Shown here: positions 17,318 through 26,651 of the stretch, piece by piece
Position numbering within the stretch: position 1 is the first letter of the stretch
Layout: the number at the start of each line of letters is the position of its first letter
Assembly (NCBI GenBank): GCA_036563665.1
Contig: DATCLY010000029.1
Location: 62,001 to 126,000, forward strand
DNA: 64,000 nt
Source of the DNA: FEN-1219 sp036563665
GTDB taxonomy: Bacteria > Pseudomonadota > Gammaproteobacteria > Steroidobacterales > Rariloculaceae
Reading direction: 5' to 3'
Notes under the pieces: generated by a model
Database searches by the model: none
Told to the model about the DNA's origin: nothing
The model's input: only the letters and a program-made list of their open reading frames with translations
Position numbers and translations under genes: made by a program

Positions 17318-19795
17318 ATGGAGCGGTCCGGCAACATCGAGAGAGGGGGCAGGACTCTGGGTGTGCTCCTCGCCGCCCTGGGCGGCGTGGTCTCGCTCGT
17401 CGGTTGCGAGCCGTCGCGTGAAGCGCAGATCGCAAACACCTCCGAGGTCCTCGGCCGCTACTGCCTCGATTGCCACGACGACATCGAGCAGGAGGCCGGG
17501 CTGTCGATCGAGTCCCTCGATCTCGCCGACGTGAGCGGTCACCGCGAGGCGTGGGAGAAGGTCGTCCGCAAGCTCTCCGCCGGCATGATGCCGCCGCCCG
17601 ACAACCCGCGCCCGGACGACGAGACCTACGTGCGCGTCGTGAGCGTCATCGAGCGCGAGCTCGACGCCGCTTACCAGCCGTACTTCCCGCCGCCCGGCGC
17701 GCACCGGCTCAACCGCTTCGAGTACGCCAACGTCATCCGCGATCTCGTCGGCGTGGAGGTAGACCCTTCCCAGTTCCTGCCGCCGGACGATTCGAGCCGG
17801 GGCTTCGACAACCAGGCGGGCACGCTGTCGCTGTCTCCCGCGCTGCTCGAGGCGTATCTGTCGGCCGCCGGCAAGATCAGCCGGCTCGCGCTCGGCCACA
17901 TCGACACGCCCACGCAAACCGTGTACCGCGTGGCGGAGGACACGACGCAGAACTATCACGTGGAGGGGCTGCCGTTCGGCACCCGGGGCGGAATCCTGAT
18001 CGATCACTACTTCCCCGCGGACGGCGAGTACAACGTGAAGATCTTCTCCGTGAACCTCGGCAACATGGGCAACTTCCGCCCGTTCGGCGAGGTGCGCGGC
18101 GAGCAGCTCGAGGTGCTCGTGGACGGCGAGCGCGTGGCGGTGTTCGACTGGGACGAGGAGTTCAACGTCGGGCGGGGCTTCGGCGGCGGCAACGGTCAGC
18201 TCAAGACCATCGACGTGCGGGTGCCGATCACCGCCGGGCCGCACCAGATCGGCGTGACGTTCCTCGCGACGAACTACGCGCCGCTCCTCGACATCAACGA
18301 TCCGTTCGAGCGCAGCACCATCGAGACGGGAGGGCTGCCGGGCTTCACGTTCTATCCGCACGTGGGCAGCGTGCGCATCGAGGGGCCGTACCAGGCCGCG
18401 GGCGCCGAGGACACGCCGGCGCGGCGGCGCGTGCTGGTGTGCGAGCCCGCGAGCGCCGCCGAGGAGCGGCCGTGCGCCGAGCGCATCGTGCGCTCGTTCG
18501 CGCGGCGCGCGTTCCGCGGCTTCCAGACCGAGCAGGACGTCGCCAAGCTCATGCGCTTCTACGACGCGGGCGCCGAGTCCGGCGGGTTCGAGGCGGGCAT
18601 CGAGATGGCGCTGCAGCGCGCGCTCGTCGATCCGAAGTTCCTCTTCCGGATCGAGTCCGAGCCGGAGGACGTGCCGGTCGGAGAGGCATACGCCCTGAGC
18701 GACCTCGAGCTCGCGTCGCGGCTGTCGTTGTTCCTCTGGAGCAGCATGCCGGACGAGGAGCTCCTCGAGCTCGCCGAGCGCGGCGAGCTGTCCGATCCGC
18801 AGGTGCTCGAGGCGCAGGTGCGGCGCATGATCGCCGATCCGCGCTCCGAGGCATTCACGGCGAGCTTCGCGGGCCAATGGCTCGCGTTGCGCAAGCTCGA
18901 GGCGCATCAGCCCGTGGTCGACGAGTTCCCGGACTTCGACGACAACCTGCGCGACGCCTTCCGGCGCGAGACCGAGCTCTTCTTCGACAGCGTGCTGCGC
19001 GAGGACAGGAGCGCTTTGGAGCTCCTGACCGCCGACTACACCTTCGTAAACGATCGCCTGGCGAAGCACTACGGCATCCCGGGGGTGCAGGGCAGCCATT
19101 TCCGGCGCGTGTCGCTCGACGGCGACTTGGAACTCCGCCGCGGGCTGCTCGGGAAGGGCAGCGTGCTCACGACCTCGTCGCAGCCCGGCCGCACGTCGCC
19201 CGTGATCCGGGGCAACTACATCCTGTCGAGCCTGCTCGGCGTGCCACCGCCGCCGCCGCCGCCGAACGTGCCGAAGCTGCCGGAGGAGGAGGCCGACGCG
19301 GCGGGCAACGCCAAGACGCCCACGCTGCGGGAGATGTTCGAGAAGCACCGGGAGAACCCGTCGTGCCGCAGCTGCCACGTGCTCATGGATCCGTTCGGCT
19401 TCGCGCTCGAGCCGTTCGACGCGATCGGGCGCTACCGCACGACCGACGGCGGCAGCCCCATCAACGCGGCCGACGTGATGTACGACGGCACGCACGTGGA
19501 CGGCCCGGCCGACGTGCGCGAGTTCGTGCTCAAGTATTCGGACCGCTTCGTGACGAACCTGGCCGAGAAGCTCATGACCTACGCGCTGGGCCGCGGCGTG
19601 GAGTACTACGACATGCCGCTGGTGCGCCAGATCGTGGCGGAGGCGGAAAAAGACGACTATCGGCTCAGCACGATGATCGCCGCGGTGGTGAAGAGCCCGG
19701 CGTTTCGCATGAACACCAAGCTCGATCCCGCGGGCGAGCAGCTGACGGGCGGCGGCGCGGAGACGGTCGCCGCGCGCGCCGCGGCCGAGGATTGA
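17318..19795 (+). CDS. DUF1592/DUF1588/DUF1585-type haem lipoprotein
   Basis: Large exported protein of 825 residues of the planctomycete-cytochrome type. A lipobox ending at Cys30 (SLVGC) anchors it. A haem motif CLDCH is at residues 49-53 and a second, CRSCH, at 683-687. Between them lie the DUF1587 signature LNRFEYANVIRDLVGV, a carbohydrate-binding-like beta domain, and a DUF1592 helical region (DLELASRLSLFLWSSMPDEEL). The DUF1588 stretch (RRGLLGKGSVLTTSSQPGRTSPVIRG) and a C-terminal DUF1585 domain follow. It sits 12 bases before its usual partner, a DUF1552 protein. The pair is widespread in Planctomycetes and some Proteobacteria. A role in periplasmic oxidation is suspected but not proven. 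Confidence 0.9.
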   Translation: MERSGNIERGGRTLGVLLAALGGVVSLVGCEPSREAQIANTSEVLGRYCLDCHDDIEQEAGLSIESLDLADVSGHREAWEKVVRKLSAGMMPPPDNPRPDDETYVRVVSVIERELDAAYQPYFPPPGAHRLNRFEYANVIRDLVGVEVDPSQFLPPDDSSRGFDNQAGTLSLSPALLEAYLSAAGKISRLALGHIDTPTQTVYRVAEDTTQNYHVEGLPFGTRGGILIDHYFPADGEYNVKIFSVNLGNMGNFRPFGEVRGEQLEVLVDGERVAVFDWDEEFNVGRGFGGGNGQLKTIDVRVPITAGPHQIGVTFLATNYAPLLDINDPFERSTIETGGLPGFTFYPHVGSVRIEGPYQAAGAEDTPARRRVLVCEPASAAEERPCAERIVRSFARRAFRGFQTEQDVAKLMRFYDAGAESGGFEAGIEMALQRALVDPKFLFRIESEPEDVPVGEAYALSDLELASRLSLFLWSSMPDEELLELAERGELSDPQVLEAQVRRMIADPRSEAFTASFAGQWLALRKLEAHQPVVDEFPDFDDNLRDAFRRETELFFDSVLREDRSALELLTADYTFVNDRLAKHYGIPGVQGSHFRRVSLDGDLELRRGLLGKGSVLTTSSQPGRTSPVIRGNYILSSLLGVPPPPPPPNVPKLPEEEADAAGNAKTPTLREMFEKHRENPSCRSCHVLMDPFGFALEPFDAIGRYRTTDGGSPINAADVMYDGTHVDGPADVREFVLKYSDRFVTNLAEKLMTYALGRGVEYYDMPLVRQIVAEAEKDDYRLSTMIAAVVKSPAFRMNTKLDPAGEQLTGGGAETVAARAAAED

Positions 19796-19807
19796 GGAGG
19801 GACGACG

Positions 19808-21148
19808 ATGTTCATCACCAAGAAGCACCTTTCGCGCAGGGCCGTGCTGCGCGGCTTGGGCGGAACGATCGCGTTGCCGTTCCTGGACGCCATGGTGCCG
19901 GCGCTCACGCCCACGGCTCGGGCGCAGGCGGCCGTGCCCACGCGGTTCGTCGGCATCTTCATCCCGCACGGCGCGGCGCCCGGCTACTGGGTGCCGTCGT
20001 CCACCGAGCGCGGCTTCAAGTACCCGTACATCTGGGAGCCGCTCGAGCCGTTCCGTAGGCACGTGGTGCTGACGAGCGGCCTCTGGTCGCAGTCCTCCGA
20101 GAATCCGCCGGGCGTCACGGGCGCGGACCACTTCGTGGCCTCCGCGTATCTCTGCGCCGTGAAGCCGAAGAAGACCACCGGCGCGGACGTCGAGTGCGGC
20201 ACCACCGTGGACCAGGTCATCGCCGAGCACATCGGCCAGGAGACGCTGCTGCCGTCGCTGCAGCTCGCCGTGGAGGACCCGGGCGCGAACTCCACCAACT
20301 GCGGCGAGGGTTACAGCTGCGTGTACACCAACACGATCTCGTGGCAAACGCCCACCCGGCCGCTGCCCATGGAGATCAACCCGCAGGTGGTGTTCGAGCG
20401 CCTGTTCGGCGACGGCGCGACCCCCGAGGTGCGGGCCGCGCGGCGGGAGCAGCAACGCAGCATTCTCGACTCCGTGTCGGACGATCTCGCGTCGTTGAAG
20501 AAGACCGTGGCCCCGCACGACCGCACCCGCATCGAGCAGTACCTCGAGGACGTGCGCGAGATCGAGCGGCGGCTCGCGATCGCGGCGCAGGCGTCCAGCG
20601 AGGCGCCCGAGATCGCCGTGCCGTACGGCGTGCCGGAGTCGTTCCACGAGCACATTCAGCTGCAGTTCGACCTGCTCGCGCTCGCGCTCCAGGCGGACAT
20701 CACGCGCGTCGCCACGCTGCTCTACGCGCGCGACCTCACGGGCCGCGTGTATCCCGAGAGCGGCACCGACATCAGCTTCCACGGCGGCTCGCATCACGCC
20801 GAGGATCCGGGCCGCATCGCGCAGTACGCCAAGCTCAACCGCTACCACGTGTCCACGCTCGCCTACTTCGTGGAGAAGCTCGCGGGCATCCCGGAGGGCG
20901 ACGGCACGCTGCTCGATCACTCGCTGATCCTGTACGGATCGAACATGGGCAACTCGAATCAGCACCTGCACTACGACGTGCCGCACGTGCTGATCGGCGG
21001 GGCGTCGGGTCAGCTCGAGGGCGACCGGCATCTGGCGTTCCCGTCGCGCACGGTTCCGACCGGCAACCTGCTGCTCAGCATCCTCGACTTCTACGGCGTG
21101 CACCTGGACGCGTTCGGCGACAGCACCGGTCGTATCGAGAGCATCTGA
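19808..21148 (+). CDS. DUF1552 family Tat-exported protein
   Basis: Exported protein of 446 residues. The N-terminus has a twin-arginine signal (SRRAVLRGLGG at residues 9-19) and a cleavage region near ARAQA. The mature part follows the DUF1552 pattern: RFVGIFIPHGAAPGYW, LEPFRRHVVLTSGL, ADHFVASAYLCA, SWQTPTRPLPMEINPQVVFERLFGD, and a C-terminal LILYGSNMGNSNQHLHYDVPHVLIG. The last block resembles alkaline-phosphatase/sulfatase-like DUF1501 folds. It is translated just after the DUF1592-type lipoprotein, the standard gene order of this pair. The substrate is unknown. Tat export suggests a cofactor or folding before export. Confidence 0.9.
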   Translation: MFITKKHLSRRAVLRGLGGTIALPFLDAMVPALTPTARAQAAVPTRFVGIFIPHGAAPGYWVPSSTERGFKYPYIWEPLEPFRRHVVLTSGLWSQSSENPPGVTGADHFVASAYLCAVKPKKTTGADVECGTTVDQVIAEHIGQETLLPSLQLAVEDPGANSTNCGEGYSCVYTNTISWQTPTRPLPMEINPQVVFERLFGDGATPEVRAARREQQRSILDSVSDDLASLKKTVAPHDRTRIEQYLEDVREIERRLAIAAQASSEAPEIAVPYGVPESFHEHIQLQFDLLALALQADITRVATLLYARDLTGRVYPESGTDISFHGGSHHAEDPGRIAQYAKLNRYHVSTLAYFVEKLAGIPEGDGTLLDHSLILYGSNMGNSNQHLHYDVPHVLIGGASGQLEGDRHLAFPSRTVPTGNLLLSILDFYGVHLDAFGDSTGRIESI

Positions 21149-21212
21149 GCGCGCGGCGCTGCCGTCGACTCGAAGATCCCTTAGAACAGCAACCAGACAA
21201 ACGGGGGCGGTC

Positions 21213-21725
21213 ATGAAGAAGACGATCCTGGCGGCAGCGGCGGTGCTCTCGCTCGCAGGCGCAGCGGGGAGCGCGAGCGCGGACGACGCCGACGTGCTGC
21301 GCGAGGCGCGCGATCGCGCCGAGATCCAGGCGCTCATGTGGCGCTACGTGCGCGCGCTCGACACGCTCGACGCGGACGCGTACGCCTCCGTGTTCACGGA
21401 GGACGGCCAGTTCGGCAGCGGGCGGAACGCGGCCAAGGGCCGCGCCGCGCTGCGCGGCATGATCGAGAATCTCGCGAAGGCGCGCGCCGAGCGGGAGGCC
21501 AAGGGCGAGCCGAGCCCGCCCATGTACCACGTGATCACGAACTCGCACATCGAGTTCCTGGACGCCGATCATGCGCGCTATCACTCGTATTGGATGACCG
21601 TGTTCGGCGCGAGCGGCGAGGGCACGACGCCGCGCGTGGCGGCCGCGGGCCGCGGCGTGGACGAGCTCGTCCGCGTGGACGGCCGGTGGCTGATCCGCTC
21701 GCGCAACGTGGCGCCCCAGGACTGA
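21213..21725 (+). CDS. Secreted NTF2-like (SnoaL-type) protein
   Basis: Exported 170-residue protein with a clear signal peptide (MKKTILAAAAVLSLAGAAGSASA). The mature domain is a SnoaL_4-like cone fold: DRAEIQALMWRYVRALDTLDADAYASVFTEDGQF, then HVITNSHIEFLD and GRGVDELVRVDGRWLIRSR. Relatives act as small hydrolases, isomerases or ligand binders. The usual cytoplasmic members lack a signal peptide, so export is notable. It closes the collinear cluster of exported proteins; 64 bases separate it from the DUF1552 gene. Confidence 0.83.
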   Translation: MKKTILAAAAVLSLAGAAGSASADDADVLREARDRAEIQALMWRYVRALDTLDADAYASVFTEDGQFGSGRNAAKGRAALRGMIENLAKARAEREAKGEPSPPMYHVITNSHIEFLDADHARYHSYWMTVFGASGEGTTPRVAAAGRGVDELVRVDGRWLIRSRNVAPQD

Positions 21726-21773
21726 CGTTCACCGCGTGAGGCCGGCCGGGCGCGTCCCCGGCACGACCCCCCT

Positions 21774-21803
21774 TTGGCTCCCCGGGACGGACGCGGGGAT
21801 AAT
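21774..21803 (+). promoter_or_regulatory. Candidate sigma-70 promoter for the M16 peptidase pair
   Basis: TTGGCT (21774-21779) and GATAAT (21798-21803) are 18 bases apart. The leader before ATG 21846 would be about 36 bases. The site supports that start over an upstream non-ATG start at 21774, which would overlap the promoter. Confidence 0.5.
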
Positions 21804-21845
21804 GCGGGTTCGCCGCTGTCGAAGCGGACGGTCACGGCAATCGCC

Positions 21846-23198
21846 ATGCACAGGCTCACGCGTCTCGCAGGGATGGTCACGATGGTCAGCGTTCTCGCCG
21901 CTCCCAAGCCTTCCACGGGCTCCACGCTCGGCGCCGACGTGCGCTCGATGGTGCTCGACAACGGCATGACGGTGATCGTCTGGCCCGTGCGCGACATCCC
22001 GAACGTGGCGCTCTACAACTTCGTGAAGGCGGGCAGCCGCAACGAGGCGCCGGGCGTCACCGGCCTCGCGCACTTCTTCGAGCACATGATGTTCAACGGC
22101 ACGAGCCGCCGGGCGCCGGGCGAGTTCGACCGCATCATGGAGGCCGAGGGCGGCTCGAACAACGCGTTCACGAGCGACGACATCACGGTGTATCACGACT
22201 GGTTCCCGCGAACGGCGCTCGAGACCATCTTCGACCTCGAGGCCGACCGGCTCGCGAACCTGGCGTTCGTCCCCGACGTGGTGGAGAGCGAGCGGGGCGT
22301 CGTCTATTCCGAGCGGCGGCTGCGCACGGAGGACGACAACGAGGGCCGCCTCATGGAGCAGGTGCAGGCCACCGCGTTCCTCGCGCACCCGTACGGCAAC
22401 CCCACCATCGGCTGGCCGTCCGACATCGAGTCCTGGACGATGGACGACCTGCAGCGCTTCTACCGGACGTACTACGCGCCGAACAACTGCACGCTCGTGA
22501 TCGTGGGCGACGTGGACGCGGACGAGGTGTTCGCCCTCGCGCGGCGGCACTTCGGGCCCATCCCTGCGCAGGAGCCGCCGCCGCCCGTGCGGACGAAGGA
22601 GCCGGAGCAGCAGGGCGAGCGGCGCGTGGTCATCGAGGCCGAGGCGCAGACGCCGCTGCTGCAGTTCGCCTACCACGCCCTCGCGGCCGCCGACCCCGCC
22701 ATGCCGGCGTTCGAGCTCCTCATGCGCATCCTCACGGACGGCGACTCGTCGCGGCTGCACCGCGCGCTCGTGGAGCAGCAGCAGGTGGCCGTGGAGGTGG
22801 ACGGGTTCTGGCAGGAAGGGTTCGATCCGGGCCTCGCGTGGTTCTTCGTCACGCTGCCCGCGGACGGCGACCCCGCGGAAGCCGAGGCCGCATTCACGGC
22901 CGAGCTCGAGCGCGTGGCGCGCGACGGCGTGACCGCCGCGGAGGTGCGCAAGGCGAAAAGCCTCGTCACGGCCGACTTCTGGCGCAGCGTCGCCACCATC
23001 GACGGCAAGGCGCGGGGGCTCGGCACCTATCAGGTGTTCCACGGCGACTGGCGCCGGCTGTTCGAGGCGCCCGAGCGCTACGACGCGGTCACCGCCGAGC
23101 AGATCCAGGCGCTCGCGGCGCGTTACCTCGTGCCCCGCAACCGCACCGTGGGCGTGCTGCTGCCCGTGCGGGCGGAGCCGGCCGAGGACGAGGCGTGA
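21846..23198 (+). CDS. M16 family zinc metallopeptidase, catalytic subunit
   Basis: Periplasmic or outer-membrane-associated M16B peptidase of 450 residues. The inverted zinc motif HFFEH is at residues 76-80, with the downstream glutamate ligand in ESERGVVYSERR. The strand LDNGMTVIV and the phrase SNNAFTSDDITVYHDWFP are typical. The N-terminus from ATG 21846 is weakly hydrophobic (MHRLTRLAGMVTMVSVLAAP), consistent with export. Its TGA overlaps the GTG of the partner gene at 23195 (GTGA). The two products should form the heterodimeric clam-shell known for this family. Confidence 0.92.
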   Translation: MHRLTRLAGMVTMVSVLAAPKPSTGSTLGADVRSMVLDNGMTVIVWPVRDIPNVALYNFVKAGSRNEAPGVTGLAHFFEHMMFNGTSRRAPGEFDRIMEAEGGSNNAFTSDDITVYHDWFPRTALETIFDLEADRLANLAFVPDVVESERGVVYSERRLRTEDDNEGRLMEQVQATAFLAHPYGNPTIGWPSDIESWTMDDLQRFYRTYYAPNNCTLVIVGDVDADEVFALARRHFGPIPAQEPPPPVRTKEPEQQGERRVVIEAEAQTPLLQFAYHALAAADPAMPAFELLMRILTDGDSSRLHRALVEQQQVAVEVDGFWQEGFDPGLAWFFVTLPADGDPAEAEAAFTAELERVARDGVTAAEVRKAKSLVTADFWRSVATIDGKARGLGTYQVFHGDWRRLFEAPERYDAVTAEQIQALAARYLVPRNRTVGVLLPVRAEPAEDEA

Positions 23199-24616
23199 AG
23201 GGCGCCGCCGGCCTCGGCGCCGCGCTGCTCCTGACCGGCGCGTCGATGTCCGCCGTCGCGGCCGACGGCGACGCGCCCGTCGTGCGCGTGCCGCCGTTCG
23301 AGCGCGCGGTGCTCGACAACGGCGTCACATTGCTGCTCATGGAGCGGCGCGAGATCCCGCTCGTCGCCTTCCAGGCGCTCGTGCGCAGCGGGGCGATCGC
23401 CGACCCGCCGGGCAAGGCGGGCACCGCGAGCCTGCTCGCGGGCCTGCTCGAGAAGGGCGCCGGGCCGCGCGACGCGTACGAGTTCGCGGACACGGTCGCC
23501 TCCGTGGGCGGCGTGCTCTCGGCCGGGGCGGGCCTCGAGACGATCACGGTGTCCGGCGAGTTCCTCGCGCGCGACCAGGCGCTCATGATCGAGCTGCTCG
23601 CGGATCTGCTGCAGCGGCCGCACCTCGACGCCGCGGAGCTCGAGAAGCTGCGCGCCCGGCAGATCGATCTGATCCGCGCGGCCAAGGACGGCGACCTCGC
23701 ATCGCTGCTGCCGATCTACGGGGCCGGGGCGATCTTCGCCGAGCACCCGTACGGCCGTCCCGTGGACGGCAGCGAGCGCAGCCTCGCGAGCCTGACGCAC
23801 GACGACGTGACGGCCTTCTACGCCGAGCACTTCGGCGGCGACCGCCTGATCCTCGCCGTGGTCGGCGACTTCGACGCCGCCGACATGCGGCGGCGCCTCG
23901 AGCAAGCGTTCGACGGATGGCGGCGCGCGCCGTCGCCCGCGCCCGCGGCGCCCGAGCCGCGCAAGGCGAGCGGCCGCCGCGTGCTGCTCGTGGACGCGCC
24001 CGCCTCCGTGCAGACGTACTTTTTGATCGGCAACGTGGGCGTCGCGCGCACGCATCCGGAGCGCGCGGCCATCGACGTCGTCAACACGCTGCTCGGCGGC
24101 CGCTTCACGTCGCTGCTGAACTCGGAGCTGCGCGTGCGCTCGGGCCTGACCTACGGCGCCCGCTCGCAGCTCGTGCGGCCGACGCGCCCCGGCGCGTGGC
24201 AGATCGTGAGCTACACGCGCACGGAGGCCACTGCGCAGGCCATCGATCTCGCGCTCGACGTGTACGCGCGCTTCAAGGCGGGCGCGATCGACGCCGCCTT
24301 GCTCGAGTCCGGCAAGCGCTACGTGCTGGGGCAATATCCCGGGCAGCTCGAGACGGCGCCGCAATGGGCGCGCCAGCTCGCGGAGCTCGAGCTCTTCGGC
24401 CTCGACCGGCAGTACGTGGAAGGCTACGGCCCGGCGCTCGCGGCCGTCACGTTCGAGGACGCGCAGCGGGTCGCGCGCACGATCTATCCGGCGCCCGAGG
24501 ACCTCGTGCTCGTGCTGATCGGCGCGGCCCGCGAGATCCGCGCCACGGCCGCGCGGTACGGGCCGGTGACCGAGATGTCGATCACCGACCCCGCGTTCTC
24601 GCCCGCCGAGCGCTGA
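23195..24616 (+). CDS. M16 family peptidase, non-catalytic partner
   Basis: Second M16B subunit, 473 residues from a GTG start that overlaps the preceding stop by four bases. The N-terminus is a good signal peptide (MKGAAGLGAALLLTGASMSAVAA). The HxxEH zinc motif is absent: the aligned region reads AGTASLLAGLLEKGA. The Arg/Tyr substrate-binding signature of non-catalytic partners is present in ELRVRSGLTYGARS. This is the usual division of labour in two-gene M16 systems. Candidate substrates are peptides in the periplasm. Confidence 0.9.
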   Translation: MKGAAGLGAALLLTGASMSAVAADGDAPVVRVPPFERAVLDNGVTLLLMERREIPLVAFQALVRSGAIADPPGKAGTASLLAGLLEKGAGPRDAYEFADTVASVGGVLSAGAGLETITVSGEFLARDQALMIELLADLLQRPHLDAAELEKLRARQIDLIRAAKDGDLASLLPIYGAGAIFAEHPYGRPVDGSERSLASLTHDDVTAFYAEHFGGDRLILAVVGDFDAADMRRRLEQAFDGWRRAPSPAPAAPEPRKASGRRVLLVDAPASVQTYFLIGNVGVARTHPERAAIDVVNTLLGGRFTSLLNSELRVRSGLTYGARSQLVRPTRPGAWQIVSYTRTEATAQAIDLALDVYARFKAGAIDAALLESGKRYVLGQYPGQLETAPQWARQLAELELFGLDRQYVEGYGPALAAVTFEDAQRVARTIYPAPEDLVLVLIGAAREIRATAARYGPVTEMSITDPAFSPAER

Positions 24617-24641
24617 GCCGGCGGCGGGCAGGGAGGGAATC

Positions 24642-25289
24642 ATGGGCGATGCGCACGACCGGCCACACACGCGTTACGGCGAGTCGCTCGCGGGCGAGCT
24701 CCTCGAGAGCCCGGCGGCCGAGCGCAACAAGCAGCCGATCCTCGAAGTGCTCGAGCGCGTGCTGCCCCGGGGCGGCCTGGTCCTCGAGGTGGCGAGCGGG
24801 ACGGGCCAGCACGTGGTGCATTTCGCGCGGGGGCTCCTGGAGCTCTCCTGGCAGCCCACGGAGCCGGACGAGGCGTTGCGCGCCGCGCTCGAGCGCAGGC
24901 GGGCGGCGGCCGGGCTGCCGAACGTGCGCGCGGCGCTCGCGCTGGACGTCACGCGCCGGCCGTGGCCGGTGACGCAGGCCGACGCCATCGTCTGCATCAA
25001 CATGATTCACATCGCGCCATGGGAAGCGGCAGAGGGGCTGCTCGAAGGCGCGGCGGAGGTGCTCCCCGCCGGCGCGCCGCTCGTGCTCTACGGCCCGTTC
25101 ATGATCGACGGCCGGCACACGGCGCCGAGCAACGCAGCGTTCGATGCCAGCCTGCGCGCGCGGAACCCCGCCTGGGGCGTGCGCGACCTGCGCGACGTGC
25201 GCGCGCTCGCGGAACGGTGCGGCTTCGCGTACGCGGAACGCGTGGCGATGCCGGCCAACAATCTCACCGTGGTGTTCCGGAGGAGCTGA
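24642..25289 (+). CDS. DUF938 SAM-dependent methyltransferase-like protein
   Basis: Cytoplasmic class I methyltransferase fold, 215 residues. Residues about 45-60 hold the SAM loop LEVASGTGQHVVHFA. The start region (SPAAERNKQPILEVL) and the blocks NMIHIAPWEA and LYGPFMIDGRHTAPSNAAFD are characteristic of DUF938. It follows the M16 pair after 25 bases with GGAGGG upstream, so it may be co-transcribed. The methyl acceptor is unknown. Confidence 0.9.
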   Translation: MGDAHDRPHTRYGESLAGELLESPAAERNKQPILEVLERVLPRGGLVLEVASGTGQHVVHFARGLLELSWQPTEPDEALRAALERRRAAAGLPNVRAALALDVTRRPWPVTQADAIVCINMIHIAPWEAAEGLLEGAAEVLPAGAPLVLYGPFMIDGRHTAPSNAAFDASLRARNPAWGVRDLRDVRALAERCGFAYAERVAMPANNLTVVFRRS

Positions 25290-25298
25290 GCGCGAGCG

Positions 25299-25898
25299 CT
25301 AGCGATTCAGCATGAGGGGGATCACGAGATCCTCCTCGTCGTCCAGGTGCCGCAGCAGCCGGCGCGTCAGGAGCTCGGCCCGCGCGACGAGCCGGTCCGC
25401 GGCGCGGCGCGGCGCGTCGGCCCGCGGCGAATCGCCGTTCACGCGCAGCGCCTCGTCGAGGTTGCCCGCCGCCGCGATGCACGCGGTGACGTATTCGCAG
25501 AGCCTGTGGTGATCGCGCTCGAGCGCGTCGATGCCGGGCGCGAGCCGCGCGTCCGCCTTGCGGAACGCGGGGAAGTAATGCACGTCCTCGATGCGGTGGT
25601 GACCGTCCAGATGCGCGACGAGCGACCACAAGCGCGGCACGGCGGCGGCCGCGAGCCTGTCGGGCGGGACACGGCCGTCGCGGTACGCTTCGCCGCTCGC
25701 GCGCACCGCTTCGGCCTCGCGCCTGAAGCCGTCGTGGATCTCGAGCCAGAACAGCGCCATGCCGGACGGGCTCGTCCGCCAGGTGGAACGTGGAAACCGG
25801 TCGAGGAGCACGCGCAGCTCCGCCGGCCAGCCGCTGCGTTGTTCGAGCTCGAGATTCAACGGCCCCGGCAACTCCCGCTGGTCGGCGCATTGTGCCAA
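25299..25898 (-). CDS. Hemerythrin-like domain protein
   Basis: Soluble four-helix protein of 199 residues with the metal-ligand pattern of hemerythrin HHE domains. The ligands visible are HLDGHHRIEDVHYFPAF, LERDHHRLCEYV and LLRHLDDEEDLVIP. Relatives bind a non-haem di-iron centre that senses or carries oxygen or responds to nitric oxide. The first 60 residues before the helices are unusual and include a WP-rich stretch. It is convergent with the DUF938 gene, with nine bases between the stops. Confidence 0.85.
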   Translation of the reverse strand: MAQCADQRELPGPLNLELEQRSGWPAELRVLLDRFPRSTWRTSPSGMALFWLEIHDGFRREAEAVRASGEAYRDGRVPPDRLAAAAVPRLWSLVAHLDGHHRIEDVHYFPAFRKADARLAPGIDALERDHHRLCEYVTACIAAAGNLDEALRVNGDSPRADAPRRAADRLVARAELLTRRLLRHLDDEEDLVIPLMLNR

Positions 25899-26217
25899 AG
25901 GCGGCGCGGCGCGGCCACGAATCCGCGAGCGGAGCGATCGCTCGTGCTGGGGTGTCGCGAAACGGGAGTCGAAGAGGAGAGGTTAGTGGGCAGAAGCGGC
26001 CGCCGTACCCGAGCGAGATCGAGGGGGGCGCGATTCGGAATCCGGTGCCGACGGCCGACCCTGCCCGCGCTCATATTTGCAAGCGGCGTGCCACGCGCCG
26101 AAGCCAAGCGCTGCAAGGCTTTAGGCCGCGAAAGGCGGCGATTTCGCACCACCGCGGGGCGCGTCGTGCGTGCCGCTGCACCGCGAACGGTCGTTCGGCG
26201 GTCGAACGATCTCGGCG
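25899..26217. other. Intergenic region between hemerythrin-like gene and dgkA
   Basis: These 319 bases lie upstream of the hemerythrin-like start and downstream of dgkA, both on the minus strand. I see no gene, no strong hairpin and no clear promoter. Confidence 0.5.
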
Positions 26218-26589
26218 TTACGACCAGCGGCCGGCGGCGATCGAGACCCAGACGAGCAGCGTCAGCAGCAGCGTGACGAACACGGCCGCGGAGGCCATGT
26301 CCTTGGCGCGACCGGCGAGGGGATGGTGCTCCGTGCCCACGCGGTCCACCGCGGCCTCGATGGCGGAGTTCAGGAGCTCGACGACCAGCACGAGCAGCAG
26401 GCTGCCGAGCAGGAGCGCGCGCTCGACGGCCGTGCGGCCGAGCCACGCGCCCACCGGCACGAGCACCGCCGCCACCACGCACTCGTAGCGGAACGCCTGC
26501 TCCTCGCGCCACGCGGCCCGTAGTCCCGCGACCGAGAATATGGTGGCGGCGACGATTTTGCGCAGGACGGCGTTCGCGGCGTGCGGCAT
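26218..26589 (-). CDS. dgkA: Diacylglycerol kinase
   Basis: Integral membrane kinase that phosphorylates diacylglycerol to phosphatidic acid in the inner membrane. It has 123 residues; E. coli DgkA has 122. The catalytic signature ELLNSAIEAAVDRVGTEHHPLAGRAKDM is intact, and three membrane segments follow the amphipathic N-terminal helix. The start at 26589 (MPHAANAVLRKIVAATIFS) gives the normal length. The peroxidase gene upstream stops at 26652, so the two could be co-transcribed. Confidence 0.95.
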   Translation of the reverse strand: MPHAANAVLRKIVAATIFSVAGLRAAWREEQAFRYECVVAAVLVPVGAWLGRTAVERALLLGSLLLVLVVELLNSAIEAAVDRVGTEHHPLAGRAKDMASAAVFVTLLLTLLVWVSIAAGRWS

Positions 26590-26651
26590 CGAAGGGCGGC
26601 CGGGTGGTCGCTGGACGCAGCGGATGGTAGCAGACGGCTGCGCCCGCCCCG

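Noticed and set aside
15848..21337. A 1,829-codon open frame on the minus strand opposite the exported-protein cluster.
   Set aside because: It is rich in Arg, His, Val and Glu without domains, and it lies antisense to several well-recognised genes. Long shadow frames are expected at this GC content.
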